64,000 nucleotides of DNA, from assembly GCA_015039365.1 (NCBI GenBank), contig WION01000098.1, positions 102,107 through 166,106 on the forward strand. The letters are read 5' to 3'. Shown piece after piece: positions 22,080 to 32,750 of the stretch. The stretch comes from Amanita rubescens (taxonomy: Eukaryota > Basidiomycota > Agaricomycetes > Agaricales > Amanitaceae). Within the stretch, counting starts at the first letter, position 1. The number at the start of each line of letters is the position of its first letter. Below the pieces are notes generated by a model. That model worked only from the letters and a program-made list of their open reading frames with translations, had not been told where the DNA came from and searched no databases. Made by a program: the position numbers and the translations under genes.

Positions 22080-22585
22080 GAATATATCAGAGAGCCAAAC
22101 CAATTGAAAGCCAGAGTCTCAGTTAGTCAGTCTTGTTTAGGCAGTTAGATAATCAGACAGTCATACAGTATCAAATCACCAGAGTGCTATAGAAACAGAG
22201 ACTAGAGTACCAGACCACTGGCCAGCTATGCAGTTAGACTACCAACCAGTGGCATACTGTCAGACAGTTACATTATCAGACCACCAGACAATCAGAGAAG
22301 TGGTTAGATAGTCAGACAATTAGACAAATAGAGTATTAGACAGCCAGACATTTAGAGAATCAGACAGTCAAACAAATAGGGTATTAGACAATCAGGCAAA
22401 GAGGAGAGTCAGACAGTTAGACAAATAGAGTATTAGACAATCAGACAGTTAAAGTATTAGACAGCCAGACACATAGAGCATTAGACAAATAGAGCATCAG
22501 ACAGTTAGACAGCCAGTCATTTACTCTCAGACAATCAACAGGGCATTAGACAATCAGGAGTATCAGACAAATAGAGCATCAGTCA
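22080..22585. repeat. Subterminal CAGACA array A
   Basis: Dozens of short units such as TCAGACAGTTAGACAAATAG, all in the same orientation. The array is degenerate with no fixed period. Confidence 0.85.
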
Positions 22586-22620
22586 CTAATATCATTGGTC
22601 AAATATATTTATATTCATCA

Positions 22621-22930
22621 TCATAATAATAATAATAATAATAATATTGGACAAAGACTAGGAGGGGATGAAGGAAATGGTGGGGAGAAAAGAAAGACAA
22701 GGGAAGGAGTGAAGGCAACGACGACAAGGATAAACAACAACAACAACGGCGAAGATAACAATGATGACAAAAAAACCAACGACGACGATGACGACGAAGG
22801 CGACAACAACGACCACGAAGGTGACAACGACAACGACGAAGGCGACGACGAGGGCAACAACGAGGAGAGGAACGTTAACGACGACGAAGGGAAAGATGGG
22901 TGGAAAGGGGATGAAGGAAACGACGGGGGG
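22621..22930. repeat. Simple-sequence tract (ATA)n then GAC/AAC-rich
   Basis: An (AAT)n run at 22624-22645 is followed by cryptic GACGAC/AACAAC repeats. The sequence would translate as poly-Asn/Asp, which I take as low complexity rather than a gene. Confidence 0.8.
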
Positions 22931-23499
22931 GGAGCTTTCTTATACGTTTTGGCATGGGAAAGTGATGCATTGATGATGGGAAAGTTACGCACGGATGGTG
23001 ACCGAGTCGGGCAGAGTCGGGCTCGTCCGCAGCGGTTCCTTCTGCGCGTCCCCGCCATTCCCTCGTATGCCAGTTGATGTATGAATCAAGTTTCAGGGCT
23101 CTCTTCTGAGTCCTAGTTGTTGTTGTCGCCTAGCTGAGCTCGATGGGCCGACATGCGTGGTCTAAACCTCGAGGCCCATGTGCCTAAAAGGGTTGAGGAC
23201 AAGTCTTGAGTCCTCGCCCTGTGCCCGTCCTTGTGATCGATTGACGCAGGTGTTATAGACTGCATTGAGTCGGTCAGTAAGCAGAAAACGACGACATACC
23301 TCGCTCCGGTAGCGGCCCTCACACCGCTATCCTTCCCTCCTCTCGTTCTCCTCAGGTTGATATCGCAGGATTGAAGAAATCCAAACGGCTCTTGTAGCCG
23401 TTACCATTCCTGGTGAGCTCTCGCCTGTGAGAGCTCCCAACGCCGTTATTCACTGGGATACAGCCTATCAGCGATCAAGAAAGGCGATGCGCGCCTCAC

Positions 23500-24000
23500 A
23501 TGATGATGGAATGGGCCTCGTTGGGGGCTACTTGGGTGAGCAGGAGGCGGAGGCGGAGGCGAAAGGGCCTCGTTAGAAGCCGCTTGGGTGAACAGGAGGT
23601 GGCGGACGCAGAGGCCTCGTCTGAAGCTGTCTGTGCAGCTGAGAGAAGGCGGCAGCGGAGGAGGCGGACGCGGAGGCCTTGTTTGAAGCTGTCTGTGCAG
23701 CTGAGAGAAGGTGGCAGCGGAGACGGCCTTGTTGGAGGCTGTTTTGACGAACGGGAGGCAGCGGCAGTCGTTGGTGCCTCACTGGAGGCTGTCTGAGCGA
23801 AGAGGAGAAGGGGGCCAAAGAGGTGGCTTCGTTGGAGACGGTTTAGGTGGGCGGGAGAGGGCTGAAGTAGAGATGGCCTCGTTAGAGGCCGTTTGGATAG
23901 CGGGAGGTGGCGGTGGTGGAGGGAGCGCCGTTCGGGCGAGAGGGAGAGGGAACCAGCAAAGACGGCCTCTTTAGAGGCCGTTTGGATGAACAAGAAGCGA
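23500..24000. repeat. Degenerate minisatellite, units of about 50-60 bp
   Basis: About nine diverged units share GGCCTCGTTAGAGGCCGTTT followed by a GGAGGTGGCGG-type purine-rich part. Open frames on both strands come from the repeat itself. GC content is much higher than in the AT-rich right half of the element. Confidence 0.7.
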
Positions 24001-24383
24001 CAGTGGTGGTGGCGAATCGGCGAGATCCCTGGTGAATATGAATGACGGTGGGCGTGGCTGCCAAGTCCAGTGTTTGTTCCTGCTTGTCACACGTTGAGTT
24101 TCTCATTCAACGGCGTGTGATGCCCACTCTCATCGACATCCCTCAATATTACTAGCGCAACCACAGCGCTCGGGACTATCCAGCGCCACTACCACCACGG
24201 AACCATGCAGACATTCCCGCACCTCGCCACAGTCCAACGTTCAACTACGCCACTCCACCTATAGTCCCGCACGTCACGATTGTCACAACTTTCCATACTA
24301 GGAAGGAACGTCATTTCGACGTGCACGCGCGTTTGTGGATGGTCTTCTATGCATATGCAATAACTGTAAAAACTACTACATCT

Positions 24384-24788
24384 TGACGAAGTTATCTTAT
24401 CTAATCTAAGATAACAAGGAGATCTTATCTTATCTGCTTACTAAGCAGATTAGGATATATATAGATAGAACCTTGTAGAAGGTTCTAGTACGCTTGCGTC
24501 ATCCTTACTGCGGATGGCGCCATATGACACCATAGCTGCGCATGACATCAGCGCAGCTCCATATTTCCATATATGAGTATGACATATGTAGTTACATATA
24601 TTTACCTATGTTGTTACCTATTAGGACACAGACAGTATATAAACCTGCCATGTACCGTAGAATAGGAACAAGCTCTCTTAACCTCATACCACCATCTTCT
24701 CAGCTGAGTGGTCAGCTACTGTACACATCGGGTAAGCTATCGCTTTAACTCCTCGACGCTGCGCTACTGGGCGTTTTCCCTTTCGTCA
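24384..24788 (+). mobile_element. Solo copia LTR with perfect TSD
   Basis: 405 bp, TGACGAAG...CTTTCGTCA, plus-strand copy of the LTRs of the complete copia at 32332-40653, with a few differences. Flanked by CATCT at 24379-24383 and 24789-24793. It is what remains after LTR-LTR recombination. Confidence 0.95.
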
Positions 24789-24850
24789 CATCTCTATATT
24801 ATGTATCAATAATCATGACCTATGCTTGGTGCACAGTGCATTATCTGTCT

Positions 24851-25300
24851 GACTGCACCTCTACTAATGGTGGAAGACTTTTTCTTTTATTTGTATTGGT
24901 GGTTGTACCTCTACTAGAGGTGGAAGACTTTTTCTTTTATTTGTATTGGTGGTTGTACCTCTACTAGAGGTGGAAGACTTTTTCTTTTATTTGTATTGGT
25001 GGTTGTGCCTCTACTAGTGGTGGAAGACTTTTTCTTTTATTTGTATTGGTAATTGTACCTCTACTAGTGGTGGAAGACTTTTTCTTTTATTTGTATTGGT
25101 GGTTGTACCTCTACTAGTGGTGGAAGACTTTTTCTTTTATTTGTATTGGTGGTTGTACCTCTACTAGTGGTGGAAAACCTTTTCTTTTATTTGTATTGGT
25201 GGTTGTACCTCTACTAGTGGTGGAAAACTTTTTCTTTTATTTGTATTGGTGGTTGTACCTCTACTAGTGGTGGAAAACTTTTTCTTTTATTTGTATTGGT
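24851..25300. repeat. 50-bp minisatellite, nine units
   Basis: Unit GGTTGTACCTCTACTAGTGG followed by TGGAAGACTTTTTCTTTTAT and TTGTATTGGT. Units end exactly every 50 bases from 24900 to 25300 and differ by one to three bases. The first unit is the most diverged. Confidence 0.95.
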
Positions 25301-25439
25301 GGTTGCACCTCAACTACTAATGCAAAATATGGGGATAGTTTAGCATCTACCAATTTGGAAGGAGAAGAGAGGCAGCAAACTTGAATGAATTCAAACATAT
25401 TCACAAAATAAATATTAATACCAAATTTGCCAACTAATT

Positions 25440-25605
25440 ATGACTTAAAGTTGACTACCTTTGACTACATCATGACTTCACTCAACTAACATGACTAACC
25501 ATGACTTCCATCTGACTAACTATGACTTAGCTTGACTACCTATGACTTGCATTGTGACTAACCATGACTAAATTTGACTAACCATGACTTACATTGACCA
25601 AGCAT
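25440..25605. repeat. TTGACTAACCATGACTT array
   Basis: About ten short degenerate units of (T)TGACTANC(C/T)ATGACTT. They differ in sequence from the CAGACA arrays and may be the subterminal repeat of another decayed element. Confidence 0.7.
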
Positions 25606-26489
25606 TTCTACTGAGCAGGACCTGGAACACTGTCCTGCACCACATTATTATTTTGTGCCTGTAGTATTAGACATCCAACTGTATATTTTACTGAGATAAT
25701 AAACAAGCTATTTAGTGATTCTATGTGGGGTAATTATGGAGGTGTAGGGCCATTGCCAAGGATGCCGCATGGAGGTGTGCAGTGGCCCTGGATAGGGAAC
25801 AGCAGGGGTATACCCCCAGGATTCCCTGGCAGTGGGTGGTTGCTAGAGGTGCACAGGGTGACTGCTGAGTGCACACGTGGTTCCTGAGGGTGATGGGCAC
25901 TGGATGGAATGGCAATTACCTCCCAATATCAGGCTGCACCAAAGATTGATTTGTCCAACCATGGGTTTAGCTTGCTAGAAGCTGTATGGGCCAACTAGCT
26001 GCTCAATGCAATTGTCAAACATTCTAAGCTTGGTGGAGCTACAAGACAGATGAAAGAGTAGATTTATCATACATCAAATAAATTGTGCTTGAAGTCCTTC
26101 AGTTTCATGCGCACATTATTTCATGACAGTGGCTTGCCAGACATTACTCTAATGGAACAAGTATTGAAGTAGTGACCCATGAACTATCCAAAGGGTGACA
26201 GGGGAGAAAAAGCAAGTGGTGAAGGTGTAGGTGTGAGGTAAAATGATGAGGGCTACTAAGCAACAGGACTCTCCTCAGTGTTATTTTCAGTGTAAGCCTT
26301 CTCTGTTACAACACAGTATGGACTCCCACATTATGCTTAGTACATGACATGCCATGAAATGTCAGGCAAGTGTGTTTTCTTTGTGCCTACCTTATTCATC
26401 TTAGCCCTTATGCTCAATTCATATGGACTGACTTGTTCCCTTACTTCAGCTAACGTAGCAAAAGTCTGATTTAATATGATGCTTATCAG
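25606..26489. other. AT-rich spacer inside the TIR element, no recognised gene
   Basis: Contains a hairpin-like AGGGGTATACCCCC segment at about 25803-25816 that is also found near 54686. No ORF is supported. Confidence 0.4.
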
Positions 26490-27150
26490 ATAGACAGACC
26501 ATCAGAAAATTAGTGCAACAGTGTCTGTCAGAAAGTCACATCAGCAAACAGGGAAAAAGTCTGATCACATCTAAATTCATCTGATGCTTCATCAGACAAT
26601 TATTGTAGCAGTGTCTATCAGATAGTCAGACAGCCTGCCACTGGATGGTTGGACAGCAAACAATTAGTGCGACACAGCCTGTCAGACGGTCAGACAGTCA
26701 GACAATTAGTGCAACAGTGCTTGTCAGATAATCAGACAATCAGACAATTAGTGCAACAGTGTCTATCAGTGCCCATCAGATAGTCAGACAATCAGATAAT
26801 TAGTGCAACAGTGCCTGTCAATCCCCATCAGATAATCAGACAATTTGTGTACTAATCCTGTCAGATGCCAGACATTCAGACAAATTGCATGACAGACTCT
26901 ATCAGACTAAGCAAACAATTAGTTTTTTGCCCTGTTTCCTGATAGGCTAGTCAGACAATCAGGTTTTTCTTGTGTTTGCTGATGCACCTACTATGTTCCA
27001 GTCCCATCAGATAGTACCCAGACAAAGCAGACAAATGTGTATTCCAGGTCTGACAGACAGTCAGACTCCAGCTGGGTAACTACTAGTACTAGTACTATGC
27101 CAGTTCCAAATAGTACTAGATATTGTCAGATGATTAAATGGAGTCAGACA
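26490..27150. repeat. CAGACA array B
   Basis: Units such as CAGACAATTAGTGCAACAGT in the same orientation as array A. It abuts array C in the opposite orientation, so arrays B and C form a loose inverted repeat centred near 27,250. Confidence 0.8.
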
Positions 27151-27369
27151 GTAAAAAAAAACTGTATACCAGCCTTCAGATGATTCCTGAAGCCAAATCA
27201 TATCCTACTAGGTGTGAATGTGCTAGGTTAGCATACAAATTCAACAGATTTGAGTCCTTCAAAACATGAAGTTCAAGCAAAGTCCAACAGTGTCAATTAT
27301 AGTATGCACCTGCCTTCAAGGATTTCCATTGCTACACTATCTGGCAAGAACAGGCACACAAACTTGAAA

Positions 27370-28790
27370 CCACCAGTGTCTGACTGTCTAAAACACTGTC
27401 TGACAGACACTGACACAGTTAATTGTATAATTGTCTGGCCATCTGACAGGAGCTGGAACAGAATTTGTCTGACTGTCTAATTATCTGACAGGACTTAGAA
27501 CACAAATTTTCTAACTGTCTGATGACCAACCTGACCTGGAACACAAATTGTCTGACTGTCCAACCCTTTAATTGTTTGAAATTGTCTGAGATTGTCTAAC
27601 AGGACCTGGAACACAAATTATCTGACTGTCTAATTGTCTGATTGTCTGATGGACACTGGATGACAAAATGTTTGACTGTCTGGCTGTCTGACTGGACCTA
27701 GATGACAAATTGCCTGATTGTCAAATTCTCTGAGACTGTCTGACAGATACTGGAGCACAAGTTGTCTAGTTGTCTAAGTATCTGAAAGGTGTTAGTGCAC
27801 TACCTGTCTATTTGTCTGACTGTCTGACTGTCTAACATGATCTGGAATACAAATTTTCTAACCATCTGATTGTCTGGTTGTCTGATACACACTGGATGTC
27901 AAAATGTCTGACTGTCTGACTGTCTGAATGGATCTGGATGTCAAATTGCCTAATTGTCTAATTGTCTGAGATTGTCTGACAGATACTGAAACACAAGTTG
28001 TCTGATGTCTGACTGTCTGACTGGACCTGGATGTCAAATTGCCTGATTGTCTAATTGTCTGAGATTGTCTGACAGACACTGGAACACAAGTTGTCTGACT
28101 GTCTGACTGTCTGATGGCCTGACCGGACCTGGATGACAAATTGTCTGCTTGTCTAATTGTCTGAGACTATCTGATAGATACTGGAGCACAAGTTATCTAG
28201 TTGTCTAAGTACTTGAAAGGTGCTAGTGCACTACCTGTCTGTTTGTCTGACTGTCTGACTGTCTAACATGATCTGGAATACAAATTGTCTAACCATCTGA
28301 TTGTCTGATTGTCTGACAGACACTGGATGACAAAATGTCTGACTGTCTGGCTGTCTGACTGGACCTGGATGACAAATTGCCTGATTGTCTAATTATCTGA
28401 GGTTGTCTGACAGATACTGGAACACAAGTTGTCTGACTGTCTGACTGCCTGATGGTCTGATAGACACTGTGTAACAAAATGTCTGACTGTCTGATGGTCT
28501 GACTGGACCTGGATGATAAGTGGCCTGATTGTCTAATTGTCTGAGATTGTCTGACAGATACTGGAGCACAAGTTGTCTGATGTCTGATTGTCTGACTGGA
28601 CCTGGATGACAAATTGCCTGATTGTCTAATTGTCTGAGACTGTCTGGGATTGTCTGACAGACACTGGCACACAAGTTCTCTAAATATCTGGCTATCTGAC
28701 ATGACCTGGAATAAAAAATTTCTGACTATCTGACTTTCTAATTATCTGGTACAACCTAATTGACTGAGACTAGTCAATTAGACAGAATTA
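27370..28790. repeat. TGTCTGAC array C with higher-order repeats of about 100 bp
   Basis: Reverse-orientation TGTCTGACTGTCTGA units. A higher-order unit of roughly 80-110 bp (GGACCTGGATGACAAATTGC, then GATTGTCTGACAGACACTGG) recurs many times. Long open frames here (for example 28289-28702 minus) are made of repeat translation (RQSQTIRQSG) and are not genes. Confidence 0.85.
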
Positions 28791-28796
28791 GATGGA

Positions 28797-28823
28797 ATTA
28801 GTTTTTTCCCCTTTTTCCTGATG
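28797..28823. repeat. Right terminal inverted repeat
   Basis: Exact inverse of 21879-21905, ending CCTTTTTCCTGATG. Confidence 0.9.
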
Positions 28824-28825
28824 TG

Positions 28826-28876
28826 TCCGACGTGTCATGTAATCATAATGTAGGAGTCCGTACCGTGTTTGTAACA
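28826..28876 (-). repeat. Gypsy-1 3' LTR, proximal part
   Basis: Ends ...GTGTTTGTAACA and matches the last 51 bases of the LTR at 53852-53902. On the minus strand it is preceded by the purine tract AGAGGAGAGCTAG, the expected polypurine primer. Confidence 0.9.
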
Positions 28877-28925
28877 CTAGCTCTCCTCTACGTTGTTGAC
28901 CGCAACAACAATATGCGGGTATCCT

Positions 28926-30680
28926 CTAGGTATCGAGGTTGTGGCGGGCGTCTTCATCGTCGTAGGGATGATAGCCGGCGGAGTTGTCGACGAAGACGTT
29001 GAAGTCATTCGTCCTGGTTCCATCCTCCCGCGTTCCAGTCGGTGGGTGTGTCCGTGTACGTTTGGACGAGTTCCTCGTTGTTGGCCTCAAGCGAGTTGAG
29101 GAGTTTGTGGAGAACCTTGAGACGTCGGTTCTCTTCTTTGAGGAGCTTGATGATGCGCTCCTTGGATGCGTCGTCGGGACGAGGGACCGTTGGTGGTAGG
29201 GATGTGGTGGCGAAAAGCCGGACGTGGGACTGGTAGTGGAGGAAATCCGAGATTTCCTGGTGAATGCGGGCGAGACGTTCTCGACCGTCGAAGGCGCCGA
29301 TGCTAAAGGCGGTTGGGGTGGAGGCTGGTGCAGCGTTGGAGATGGTTGGGGTCTGTTGGGTCTGTTCTGCGTTCCCTTCCATAATCGATAAAGGTTGTGC
29401 TGGGGAATGAGCGAGCGTCCGAGGTTCTTAAACCTTTCAGCGGTCTGGGTGACAGGCGTAGAAGGTATAAGATTCTGATGGAGATCTAATTCCATCATGA
29501 CATGGGCAACTTCTTCATAGGCATTGTGAGAGAGTTGCTGCGGTTTAGCTCCTTTGGTAAACAGATCTTCTGTCCATGCAGTAGTTCGTCTAGATGATTC
29601 GGCGATCTCCTTGATTCGATCGGCCAGATCGGCTAAGGCGATTGCTCCGATTTCGGTTCTATTTGTGAGTTCTAAGATATGCTGTGCATCCGGTGCGATC
29701 CTGTGAGGGTCAAAGCTGTGATGGATGGCGATGAGATCGTTAGGGTCGTCATTAAGGATGAATGGAGGATGTGCTTCGTTCCTGACGTCTAAGATGGCTT
29801 GTTCGTAGAAGCGTTCTACGTCAGCGGTGAGGATTCGGCGTAAGAGGTCGATTCCGAATTGGTGGATGGTGCATCCATGAGAGAGTTTGGTGTACCATTC
29901 CATACGATCTAAGTTGGTCCAGATTTCTATAAGATCTGCGCAGTGATAGTTGTATCGTTCTCGAGCGTTGACGATGATTGCCTTGGCGAGTCTTGCATCT
30001 GAGAGAATGCGCCAGAGTCTGGTAAGTCGTTCCAGTTCCTGAGAATTGATTGGCAGGCCGGAAAGTCTTTTAACGTCGTCAATAGTCTTTCGCATAAGAG
30101 CTGAGCTGTTATAATCTGCAAATGTCGTAAAGATCGTCTGAGGTTTAGGGGGAGTGATGTCTGCCATGATTCGACGACTGCTAGGGCTAGTTGGGTTGTT
30201 ATCATCGCTTCTGTCGCGAAGATCGCCAGTTGATTCCTTGTCGAATTCGGCAAAAGAGTCGGGGTTATGATATACCTTTCGCATGTTATCAAGTATTTTC
30301 CTAGCTCTCCTTGTATCTTCATTATGTCCTCCGTTATCTTGATCTTCTGTGGTATCGTGAGGACTCGTAGCTCGGCTTGTTCTGGGTGAATCATCAAGTC
30401 GATTCTCTTTGTCAGAATCTGAAGCGCTGTGATAAGGAACGAGACGTGGCCTATTGGGTTCGGCGATCGTTGTCCTTCCGCTAGCATCCTGATTACTGGA
30501 TGTATTGGGGGATTCGACGGTGGTGGTGGTGTCGTCGTCGTTGTCTGGGTAAAGACTGAGTATATGGGCGGTTCCGGTGATGGTGCTCTCGTCGTTGTTG
30601 GCGAGATCGTGGGTGAAGTTCTTGTTGATTCCATGATTCATAGGTAGTTTCTGGGCGTTGTAGGTGTAATCTTTGTTCAT
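28926..30680 (-). CDS. Gypsy-1 additional ORF behind the chromodomain, 584 codons
   Basis: The ATG (30680-30678) directly follows the TGA that ends the chromodomain frame, and it is in the same frame, so the join reads TGA-ATG. The product has an acidic, disordered N-terminus (DNDDDTTTTVESP, DSDKENRLDDSPR). Residues about 190-430 are predicted-helical and Leu-rich (LRRILTADVERFYEQAILD, ADLADRIKEIAESSRRTTAW). A basic Ser/Pro/Arg-rich tail follows. There is no signal peptide or membrane segment, so it is not an envelope-like protein. No family is recognised. A different frame (29927-30634) is also open for 235 codons, and a third (29005-29382) encodes a coiled-coil-like stretch. An extra structural, nucleic-acid-binding or accessory protein is possible but unproven. 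The frame is intact although pol carries nonsense codons. Confidence 0.6.
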   Translation of the reverse strand: MNKDYTYNAQKLPMNHGINKNFTHDLANNDESTITGTAHILSLYPDNDDDTTTTVESPNTSSNQDASGRTTIAEPNRPRLVPYHSASDSDKENRLDDSPRTSRATSPHDTTEDQDNGGHNEDTRRARKILDNMRKVYHNPDSFAEFDKESTGDLRDRSDDNNPTSPSSRRIMADITPPKPQTIFTTFADYNSSALMRKTIDDVKRLSGLPINSQELERLTRLWRILSDARLAKAIIVNARERYNYHCADLIEIWTNLDRMEWYTKLSHGCTIHQFGIDLLRRILTADVERFYEQAILDVRNEAHPPFILNDDPNDLIAIHHSFDPHRIAPDAQHILELTNRTEIGAIALADLADRIKEIAESSRRTTAWTEDLFTKGAKPQQLSHNAYEEVAHVMMELDLHQNLIPSTPVTQTAERFKNLGRSLIPQHNLYRLWKGTQNRPNRPQPSPTLHQPPPQPPLASAPSTVENVSPAFTRKSRISSTTSPTSGFSPPHPYHQRSLVPTTHPRSASSSSSKKRTDVSRFSTNSSTRLRPTTRNSSKRTRTHPPTGTREDGTRTNDFNVFVDNSAGYHPYDDEDARHNLDT

Positions 30681-31628
30681 TCAGAGTTTCCTACGTTTCT
30701 TATATTCGTCAAGGATATCCTCGGCGTTTGACAAGTTCCTTTGGGGTTCCCAAGTGTTTTCGCTTGTATCATAGCCTTTCCATTTGACAAGAAACTGTAA
30801 TTGACGTCCGATCTTTCGGTGTGCGAGAATAGCTTCTATTTCGTATTCTTCTGATCCTTGTATCAGATCGGGTGGTGGACGTGTGTCATTAGGTCCATGG
30901 AATTCTGTTTCTTTAAATGGTGATAGTAGACATGCGTGGAAAACGCTGTGTATCTTCCATTGTTTTGGTAAGTCTAGCTGATAGGTGACAGGTCCTAAGA
31001 CTTTCTTTATCTTGAAGGGTCCTTCTCATTTAGGTGCGAGTTTACGTGATTGATAAGGAATGCGTAGGTTTTTTGAATCTAGCCAAACCTTTTCTCCTTC
31101 TTTGAACGGTTTAGAGTGTTTCATCGTTCATTGTGCCATTTTGAGGCGTGCAAGGTCGTGTGCTGCCAGAGCTTCTTCTCTTGCTTTGATCAGGAGTCTG
31201 ATGCGTTCGTCTGCTACAGGGGTAGCTGACTGTTCTGTAACCTGGGGTAGTGCCACAGGGTTAGATCCATACATGAGATAGAACGGTGATTGTTTCAGTT
31301 CTTCATGCGTTCTAGAATTATGAGCGAATTGCGCGATAGGAAGTATCTTGTTCCATTTGTCTGGTTCGTAAGCGCAGAATATGCAGAGATATACTTCAAG
31401 TATGGCGTTATAGCGTTCCGTTTGTCCATCTGTTTGAGGGTGAAAGGCGGTGCTCATCTTGTGTTTGATCTGTAGTGCACTGGTTATCCCTTTGAAGACT
31501 TTTGCTGCGAATTGTGGTCCTCTGTCAGATATCATAATATCTGGTAATCCGAAGTTCTTGAAAACTTCTTTGATGTAGAGGTCGGCGGTTTCAGCTGATG
31601 TAATAGTTTTATTACAAGGACAGTAGTG
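30681..31628 (-). pseudogene. Gypsy-1 integrase C-terminal part and chromodomain
   Basis: A single frame runs from HYCPCNKTITSAETADLY through the integrase core (ISDRGPQFA, the second catalytic Asp; TDGQTERYNAILE, with the Glu) to a module ending PVTYQLDLPKQWKIHSVFHA and a chromodomain (EYEIEAILAHRKIGRQ, then FLVKWKGYDTSENTWEP). Two in-frame TGA codons break it, one after LKMAQ (about 31126) and one in APK-stop-EGPFKI (about 31027). The first catalytic Asp and the zinc-binding H2C2 region are missing because the sequence to the right is the hAT-like insertion. Chromodomains direct integration to methylated-histone chromatin in this retroelement clade. Both TGAs are what CGA to TGA would produce. 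Confidence 0.85.
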
Positions 31629-31929
31629 ATTCAAGGTCCGGTCCGGTCCGGTTTTTTTTCCTTTTTTGGAAAGACCGAAACCGGACCGGTCTCAGGGTGT
31701 CCCTGATATCGAAAAGACCGGAACCGGACCGCTTAAGACCGCAAGACCGGTCCAGGACTGGTCCTGATCTGGACCGGTCTTGGACTGGTCTGGACTGGTC
31801 TTGGACTGGTCTGGACCAGTCCTTACATTAGTTTCTATGTCCCTATGTCTCCCATACAACAATTTAAAACTACAAAACTTCATAAATATCAATATGTTCC
31901 TAACCCTCACCCTCTCACACCCTCTCACA

Positions 31930-32275
31930 CCCAGCTGCACTCAGATGAGCCACATAAAACCATTTTTGATGATGCCAGGAGACTGCCAAACATTGCCAAA
32001 GAGATTGCCAAAGAGATCACCAAAGAGAGAATGAAGCCCAGTGTTGCTGACCCTCACCCTCCCACTGCTCAGCTTGTCCCATTAGACCCCACTCCACCCC
32101 CTCACATCATCTCACACCCAGTTGCACTCCAGATAAGCCACATTAAACCATTTTTAATGATGCCAGGAGACTGCCAAACATTGCCAAAGAGATTGCCAAA
32201 GAGATCACCAAAGAGAGAATGAAGCCCAGTGTTGCTGACCCTCACCCTCCCACTGTTCAACTATGTTCCATTAGA
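31930..32275. repeat. Direct tandem duplication, period 188 bp
   Basis: AGAT(G/A)AGCCACAT(A/T)AAACCA at 31943 recurs at 32131, with over 90% identity across GCCAAACATTGCCAAAGAGA and the following bases. A 125-codon plus-strand frame (31845-32222) passes through both units. Confidence 0.85.
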
Positions 32276-32331
32276 TGTAATAGAGCATACCTAAATTAGT
32301 TAATTTCAGAATACCTTACCTGGAGTGTTGC

Positions 32332-32735
32332 TGACGAAAGGGAAACGCCCAGTAGCGCAGCGTCGAGGAGTTAAAGCGATAGCTTACCCGATGTGTACAG
32401 TAGCTGACCACTCAGCTGAGAAGATGGTGGTATGAGGTTAAGAGAGCTTGTTACTATTCTACGGTACATGGCAGGTTTATATACTGTCTGTATCCTAATA
32501 GGTAACAACATAGGTAAATATATGTAACTACATATGTCATACTCATATATGGAGATATGGAGCTGCGCTGATGTCATGCGCAGCTATGGTGTCATATGGC
32601 GCCATCCGCAGTAAGGATGACGCAAGCGTACTAGAACCTTCTACAAGGTTCTATCTATATATACCTTAATCTGCTTAGTAAGCAGATAAGATAAGATCTC
32701 CTTGTTATCTTAGATTAGATAAGATAACTTCGTCA
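32332..32735 (-). repeat. Copia 3' LTR
   Basis: 404 bp from TGACGAAAG to TTCGTCA on the plus strand. Matches 40250-40653 base for base as far as I can compare by eye. Confidence 0.95.
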
Positions 32736-32750
32736 CACCCCCTCGCTAAG

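Larger units (their letters stand above)
21879..28823. mobile_element. 6.9-kb non-autonomous element with 27-bp TIRs
   Basis: Perfect 27-bp inverted termini (21879-21905 and 28797-28823; outer end CATCAGGAAAAAGGGG). The insertion splits an LTR whose uninterrupted sequence is seen at 53840-53870, which fixes the boundaries and gives a 2-bp duplication (TG). Subterminal arrays of CAGACAGTCAGACAAT on the left and the reverse complement on the right look like transposase-binding repeats. No transposase is seen. The interior holds low-complexity sequence, minisatellites and a solo copia LTR. Superfamily is uncertain; a CMC-like type would fit the short duplication. Confidence 0.75.

Noticed and set aside
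22595..23077. 160-codon plus-strand ORF rich in Asn/Asp
   Set aside because: It is translation of AAT and GAC/AAC simple repeats inside the TIR element, with no domain.
23496..23993. Long minus-strand ORF in the GC-rich minisatellite
   Set aside because: Both strands are open because of the repeat unit. No signal of a real protein.
24851..25300. Regular repeats that might suggest a CRISPR array
   Set aside because: The units are contiguous 50-bp repeats with no unique spacers, and the genome is eukaryotic.
27858..28702. Minus-strand ORFs reading RQSQTIRQSG repeats
   Set aside because: They are products of the TGTCTGAC array, whose period keeps frames open by chance.
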